NCBI GenBank assembly: GCA_963169175.1
Contig: CAUJFK010000071.1
Span: forward strand, 1 to 8,880
Reading direction: 5' to 3'
DNA: 8,880 nucleotides
Source of the DNA: Acidobacteriota bacterium
Lineage (GTDB): Bacteria; Acidobacteriota; Blastocatellia; Pyrinomonadales; Pyrinomonadaceae
Shown here: piece by piece, positions 5,755-8,880 of the stretch
Layout: each line of letters begins with the position of its first letter
Numbering within the stretch: position 1 is the first letter of the stretch
Notes under the pieces: generated by a model
What the model was told of the DNA's origin: nothing
Databases searched by the model: none
The model's input: only the letters and a program-made list of their open reading frames with translations
Program-made: the position numbers and the translations under genes

Positions 5755-6294
5755 ATGATGAGAACGCTGAAAACCCCCAAACTTTTCGTATTGTTCTGCA
5801 CCGTGTTTTGCCTGTGCCTTGCGGCGTACGGCCAGGAGCCAACACCCGAAGATGTTCGTCAGGGCCAGGCATTCGCCCCGGCGTCCGATACCCGGGCAGG
5901 ACTTGTCCGCGAACTTGGACTTTCTCCCGAACAGATCCGGGCGGTTGTCAGGCTCAATCGTGAGCGAAAGCCGCTCGAAGATGCGGTACGGAAACGTTTT
6001 CGCGATGCGCAGCGGGGCCTGAACCTTGCGATATACGGCGACAACGTTGTTGATTCGGAGGTGCATGCAAAACTCGCCGAATTTCAATCGGCTCAGGCCG
6101 AACTTGCGCGGATAAAATTTTCCAACGAGCTTGCCGTGCGAAAGCTATTGACCCCGCAGCAGCTTGTTCGCTTCCGCGAGCTTCGGCGGCAATTCGCTGA
6201 AGAACGCAAGGCAGTTGATCAAAAGCCGAATAAACCAGCCAACCGGGCGCTTCAGCGCCTGCGACGGCGAAACCCGCCAATGAATCGACTTTGA
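5755..6294 (+). CDS. Spy/CpxP-like exported helical protein (periplasmic stress chaperone or sensor)
   Basis: The 179-residue product has a signal peptide (basic MMRTLKTPK, hydrophobic LFVLFCTVFCLCLAAYG, likely cut before Gln27) and a mostly helical, highly charged mature part. Two LTxxQ-type motifs mark the Spy/CpxP/CnrX fold: LSPEQ at 56-60 and LTPQQ at 132-136. Between them lie long amphipathic helices (RERKPLEDAVRKRFRDAQR; KLAEFQSAQAELARIKF). The C-terminal tail is basic (about 157-179). It starts 7 bases after the anti-sigma stop; GAGG (5746-5749) serves either ATG 5755 or ATG 5758, and 5758 gives the better spacing. In this family some members are periplasmic chaperones (Spy, CpxP) and others sense metals for sigma/anti-sigma pairs (CnrX). 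The histidine and methionine ligand cluster of CnrX is not visible here, so chaperone or misfolding sensor is more likely than metal sensor. Confidence 0.72.
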   Translation: MMRTLKTPKLFVLFCTVFCLCLAAYGQEPTPEDVRQGQAFAPASDTRAGLVRELGLSPEQIRAVVRLNRERKPLEDAVRKRFRDAQRGLNLAIYGDNVVDSEVHAKLAEFQSAQAELARIKFSNELAVRKLLTPQQLVRFRELRRQFAEERKAVDQKPNKPANRALQRLRRRNPPMNRL

Positions 6295-6305
6295 AATAGG
6301 GCCAA

Positions 6306-6388
6306 TTCGAACACGGATCAGGCGGATCGAGCGGATCAAGACGGATAGATCCGTAAAATCCGCCCGATCCGCCTTATCCGCGTTCAAA
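6306..6388. repeat. 83-bp palindromic element of 'ggcggatc' units
   Basis: Bases 6306-6346 pair with 6349-6388 with about four mismatches over the outer 31 positions, a short mismatched stretch with a one-base bulge, and a perfect core ACGGAT-AG-ATCCGT (6341-6354). Each arm is itself built of short CGGAT-containing steps (ACGGATC, GGCGGATC, GCGGATC). It starts 12 bases after the Spy-like gene's stop. No T-run follows, so it is better read as a dispersed REP-like palindrome, perhaps stabilising the upstream mRNA, than as a classical terminator. The following stretch to 6531 must hold the promoter of the peptidase operon, but I could not choose one with confidence. Confidence 0.75.
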
Positions 6389-6531
6389 AATGCCTTCCTG
6401 CCTCAGGGTTTTAGATTTTTCAGATACTCTTTTTCACTGAAGCTGTAAAGATACCTGCCTCCATCTCGCGCTCCGCTAAACCTATTTACAATATTCGCGT
6501 AGAATAGATATATCTTTCGCAGGAATCGATC

Positions 6532-7875
6532 ATGAGAAAAATTATTCTTTTGTTTATGGTTGCGATGCTGGCTTCTACGGCCGTTGTCGCGCAGTTGAAC
6601 GTGCCGCCTATCAATATAAAGGAGCGGACGCTTTCAAACGGCTTGCGGGTCGTTTCGGTCGAGGATAATTCGAATCCGACGGTGTCTATCCACGTTTGGT
6701 ACGATGGCGGCGGCAAGAACGACCCGCCGGGCCGCTCCGGTTTTGCGCATATGTTCGAGCACATGATGTTCAAGGCGACGAAGAACATGCCGAACGAGAA
6801 AATGGACCGGTTGACCGAGGACGTTGGCGGATTCAACAACGCTTCGACATGGCCCGACTTCACGAATTACTATGAGGTCGTTCCGTCGAATTATCTTGAA
6901 CCGCTGCTCTGGGCCGAATCGGACCGGATGGTCAATCTGAACGTCGATGAAAAGAATTTCGCATCCGAACGCGAAGTGGTCAAGGAAGAATATCGGCAAG
7001 GTGTGCTTGCACCGCCGTACGGGAAACTTTATTGGCTGCTCGACGACCTGACATTTCAAAAACACCCGTACAAGCGGGGCGTGATCGGGAACCTGGACGA
7101 GTTAAGTTCGGCAACTCGAGCGGATGCCGAGGCTTTTTACAAAACGTATTATAGGCCCGATAATGCCGTACTGATCGTAGTCGGCGATTTCGACCAAAAG
7201 CAGCTCGACGCCTGGGTCGATAAATATTTTGGCCTCATCCCAAAGCCGACGGGCAAGATCCCGCGGGTCACGGTTACCGAACCTGAATGGACAACCGAGC
7301 GGCGCTTTAACGAAACAGGCCCGCGCGTTCCGTTTCCGGCGACGGGAGTTGTATATCGGGCCCCGCGCTCGAACAGTGCTGATATTCCAGCGCTGCGGAT
7401 CGCCGCCACGATCTTGTCAGGCGGCGAAAGCTCACGCTTGTATCAGTCGCTTGTCCGTGATCAGCAGATCGCTCAGCAGGCCGATCTTGATGTGGAGCTG
7501 AACACCGAAGGCGGCAGGATCTCGTTTATCGGGATCGGTTCGGAAAAGGGAACATCGGAAAATCTCGAAAAGGCGTGGCTTGCGGAATTGAAGAAAATAC
7601 AGGAAAACGGCGTGTCCGCTAAAGAACTGGAAAAGGCCAAGAACGGCCTTATCGCGGACGCCATCAGGGGCCGCGAAACAAATGACGGCAAAGCTATTCT
7701 CATCGAACAAGCGGTCGCATCGCAGGGTGACCCAAAGGCAGTAAACTCCGTGGTCAACCGCCTGCAGGCCGTTACCGCAAACGATGTAAAGCGTGTGATG
7801 AATCAATACTTCAAGAACAACAACCGCGTGGTCATCTACTACAACCAGGCAAAACCAGCGGAGGGAGCGAAATGA
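6532..7875 (+). CDS. Exported M16 zinc peptidase, catalytic subunit
   Basis: This 447-residue M16B-type protein has a signal peptide (MRKIILLFMVAMLASTAVVA, cut before Gln21) and the inverted zinc motif H73-x-x-E76-H77 (FAHMFEHMMF). The third ligand is likely Glu152 or Glu153 in REVVKEEYR, about 75 residues downstream as the family requires. The C-terminal half carries the conserved RLYQSL segment (SGGESSRLYQSLVRDQQIAQQ), which contributes to the substrate chamber. Length matches single half-clam M16B subunits that pair into a full chamber. It probably degrades peptides or processes proteins in the periplasm. The start has AGGA (6521-6524) seven bases upstream. Its stop overlaps the start of a second M16 gene lacking the zinc motif, the expected partner. 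Family and activity are confident. The substrate is unknown. Confidence 0.95.
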   Translation: MRKIILLFMVAMLASTAVVAQLNVPPINIKERTLSNGLRVVSVEDNSNPTVSIHVWYDGGGKNDPPGRSGFAHMFEHMMFKATKNMPNEKMDRLTEDVGGFNNASTWPDFTNYYEVVPSNYLEPLLWAESDRMVNLNVDEKNFASEREVVKEEYRQGVLAPPYGKLYWLLDDLTFQKHPYKRGVIGNLDELSSATRADAEAFYKTYYRPDNAVLIVVGDFDQKQLDAWVDKYFGLIPKPTGKIPRVTVTEPEWTTERRFNETGPRVPFPATGVVYRAPRSNSADIPALRIAATILSGGESSRLYQSLVRDQQIAQQADLDVELNTEGGRISFIGIGSEKGTSENLEKAWLAELKKIQENGVSAKELEKAKNGLIADAIRGRETNDGKAILIEQAVASQGDPKAVNSVVNRLQAVTANDVKRVMNQYFKNNNRVVIYYNQAKPAEGAK

Positions 7876-8880
7876 GACAAACGATATTTACCACAGAGAC
7901 ACAGAGTCACGGAGGAGTTTTCAGAAAGCGATCTCTGAACACCGCTCTTTTGTTTTCTTTAATATCTCTGTGTCTCTGTGTCTCTGTGGTTAAAACCCGC
8001 GCTCAGGAGACGGTTCCCGCGCCGGGAGCGGAGCGGTCGGTGGTGATCCCGTCGGTCAGGGAAGTAAAGCTTAAGAACGGGTTGACCGTCGCGGTCATTG
8101 AAAAGAAGGGAATTCCGCTCGTGACGGTCGAACTTCTCGTGAAGAACGGTGCAAGTGCTGAAGATCCGAAAAAGGCCGGCCTTGCCAATCTTACCGCCGA
8201 CCTGCTGACGAAAGGGACCAAAACCCGTTCGGCAACACAGATCGCGGAAGATATGGAGTTTCTCGGCGCTTCGATATTCTCGTCGGCTGGATGGCAGAGC
8301 TCAACGCTTGGCGTGTCGGTAACTTCGGACAAGTTCGACAAGGCGATGGACATCTTTGCCGACGTCGCCTTGAACCCATCGTTCTCTGAGGATGAACTAA
8401 AGCTTGCAAAGTCGCAGGCCCTTGATGAACTGACTTACAACCTGACACAGCCTGGATTTATGGGAAATTACGTTGCAAGCAAGTTTAGTTTTGGCGAACA
8501 TCCCGCGGGCGGCACGCCGAACAGCGTCGAAGCGATATCGCGGGCCGATGTTGCGAGTTTCTATCAACAGAATTACCGGCCGGCCGAATCCGTTCTGATC
8601 TTTGTCGGCGATATTTCCAGTCAAAAGGCGATAGCAACCGCCGAAAAATATTTTGGGGCCTGGAAAGGCGACGGGCGCGGTTCCGGTTCGACGAAAGGCG
8701 TCACGAGTTCGGCCGGGCCGGACAAGGAAGTGGTTGCACGTTTTCTCGTCGTTGATATGCCAAAGTCAGGACAGGCCTCGGTCAGCTATCTCAAACCGAT
8801 CCGCGGCATCGGCCGTGCTTCGAAAGACTTCTATCCGGCGTCTGTTCTCAACTCGGTGCTCGGCGGCGGCTACTCATCTC
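7872..8880 (+). CDS. Exported M16-family non-catalytic subunit (C-terminus beyond window)
   Basis: The ATG overlaps the preceding stop by four bases (ATGA), and 336 codons are open to the right edge. From about residue 60 it follows the M16 N-terminal domain (REVKLKNGLTVAVIEKKG; VELLVKNGASAEDPKKAGLANL). The position of HxxEH is N106-L-T-A109-D110, so all three zinc/catalytic residues are replaced. This marks it as the structural partner of the active peptidase encoded just upstream, as in heterodimeric M16B enzymes and the alpha subunit of mitochondrial processing peptidase. Later landmarks are FYQQNYRPAESVLIFVGD and the LGGGYSS segment at the edge. Residues 18-45 look like a signal peptide (RKR, then LNTALLFSLISLCLCVSVV, then KTRAQ) preceded by 17 unusual polar residues. 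This whole N-terminal stretch coincides with a palindromic repeat at 7887-7995. The start is supported by the coupling overlap and by the signal peptide that only this start provides. Confidence 0.9.
   Translation, partial: MRQTIFTTETQSHGGVFRKRSLNTALLFSLISLCLCVSVVKTRAQETVPAPGAERSVVIPSVREVKLKNGLTVAVIEKKGIPLVTVELLVKNGASAEDPKKAGLANLTADLLTKGTKTRSATQIAEDMEFLGASIFSSAGWQSSTLGVSVTSDKFDKAMDIFADVALNPSFSEDELKLAKSQALDELTYNLTQPGFMGNYVASKFSFGEHPAGGTPNSVEAISRADVASFYQQNYRPAESVLIFVGDISSQKAIATAEKYFGAWKGDGRGSGSTKGVTSSAGPDKEVVARFLVVDMPKSGQASVSYLKPIRGIGRASKDFYPASVLNSVLGGGYSS
7887..7995. repeat. Palindromic repeat of the 'ctctgtgtctctgtgg' kind inside a coding region
   Basis: The left arm 7891-7914 (beginning CCACAGAGACACAGAG) and right arm 7966-7989 (ending CTCTGTGTCTCTGTGG) are complementary at 22 of 24 positions. 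Outside them are TTTA (7887-7890) and TTAAAA (7990-7995), with a 51-base centre between. The whole element lies in frame within the second M16 gene, without a stop codon. It encodes about residues 6-41, including most of the signal peptide. It resembles the more decayed repeat at 3312-3388, but with the arms in the opposite order. Confidence 0.8.

Noticed and set aside
5815..5835. Possible lipoprotein signal in the Spy-like protein because of cysteines in the hydrophobic stretch.
   Set aside because: The residues before each cysteine do not fit the lipobox pattern, and an ordinary cleavage site after AYG is available.
6485..6514. TTTACA-N18-TATATC as promoter of the M16 operon.
   Set aside because: Transcription would start at about the Shine-Dalgarno itself, leaving almost no leader. 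No better candidate was found.

Overview
The window looks like chromosomal DNA from a free-living Gram-negative bacterium of moderate GC content. An affiliation with Acidobacteriota (Blastocatellia/Pyrinomonadaceae-like) is my best guess. It rests on the style of the ECF sigma factor, the exported M16 peptidase pair, the zinc-less archaeal-type prolyl-tRNA synthetase, and the palindromic repeats of the 'ctctgtgtctctgtgg' and 'ggcggatc' kinds. It is an inference from recall, not a database result. I found no rRNA, tRNA, CRISPR array, integrase, transposase or prophage gene.

Layout. (1) 1-660, minus: the N-terminal 220 residues of a proline dehydrogenase, cut by the left edge. It diverges from (2) 803-2290, plus: prolyl-tRNA synthetase. 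The 142-bp gap between them can hold two back-to-back promoters. (3) 2291-2490: two hairpins, the second a convincing bidirectional terminator. (4) 2508-3230: two very small hydrophobic membrane proteins, divergent, both with unusually strong Shine-Dalgarno sites. The second looks frameshifted at its 3' end. (5) 3223-3447: non-coding, with a palindromic repeat. (6) 3448-4134, minus: an orphan DUF2235/Tle1-like alpha/beta hydrolase. (7) 4432-6294, plus: a compact operon of ECF sigma factor, membrane anti-sigma factor with an H-x3-C-x2-C zinc finger, and a Spy/CpxP-like exported helical protein. (8) 6306-6388: an 83-bp palindrome. (9) 6532 to the right edge: two exported M16 peptidase-family proteins overlapping by ATGA. 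The first keeps the HxxEH zinc site and the second has lost it.

How the parts work together. The sigma/anti-sigma/Spy-like triad reads as a self-contained envelope-stress circuit, similar in layout to metal-sensing systems of the CnrYXH kind but without visible metal ligands. The M16 pair fits a heterodimeric periplasmic protease with one catalytic and one structural subunit. The most unusual signal is at the start of the second M16 gene. A dispersed palindromic repeat lies wholly inside the open reading frame, and its right arm encodes the hydrophobic core of the predicted signal peptide.
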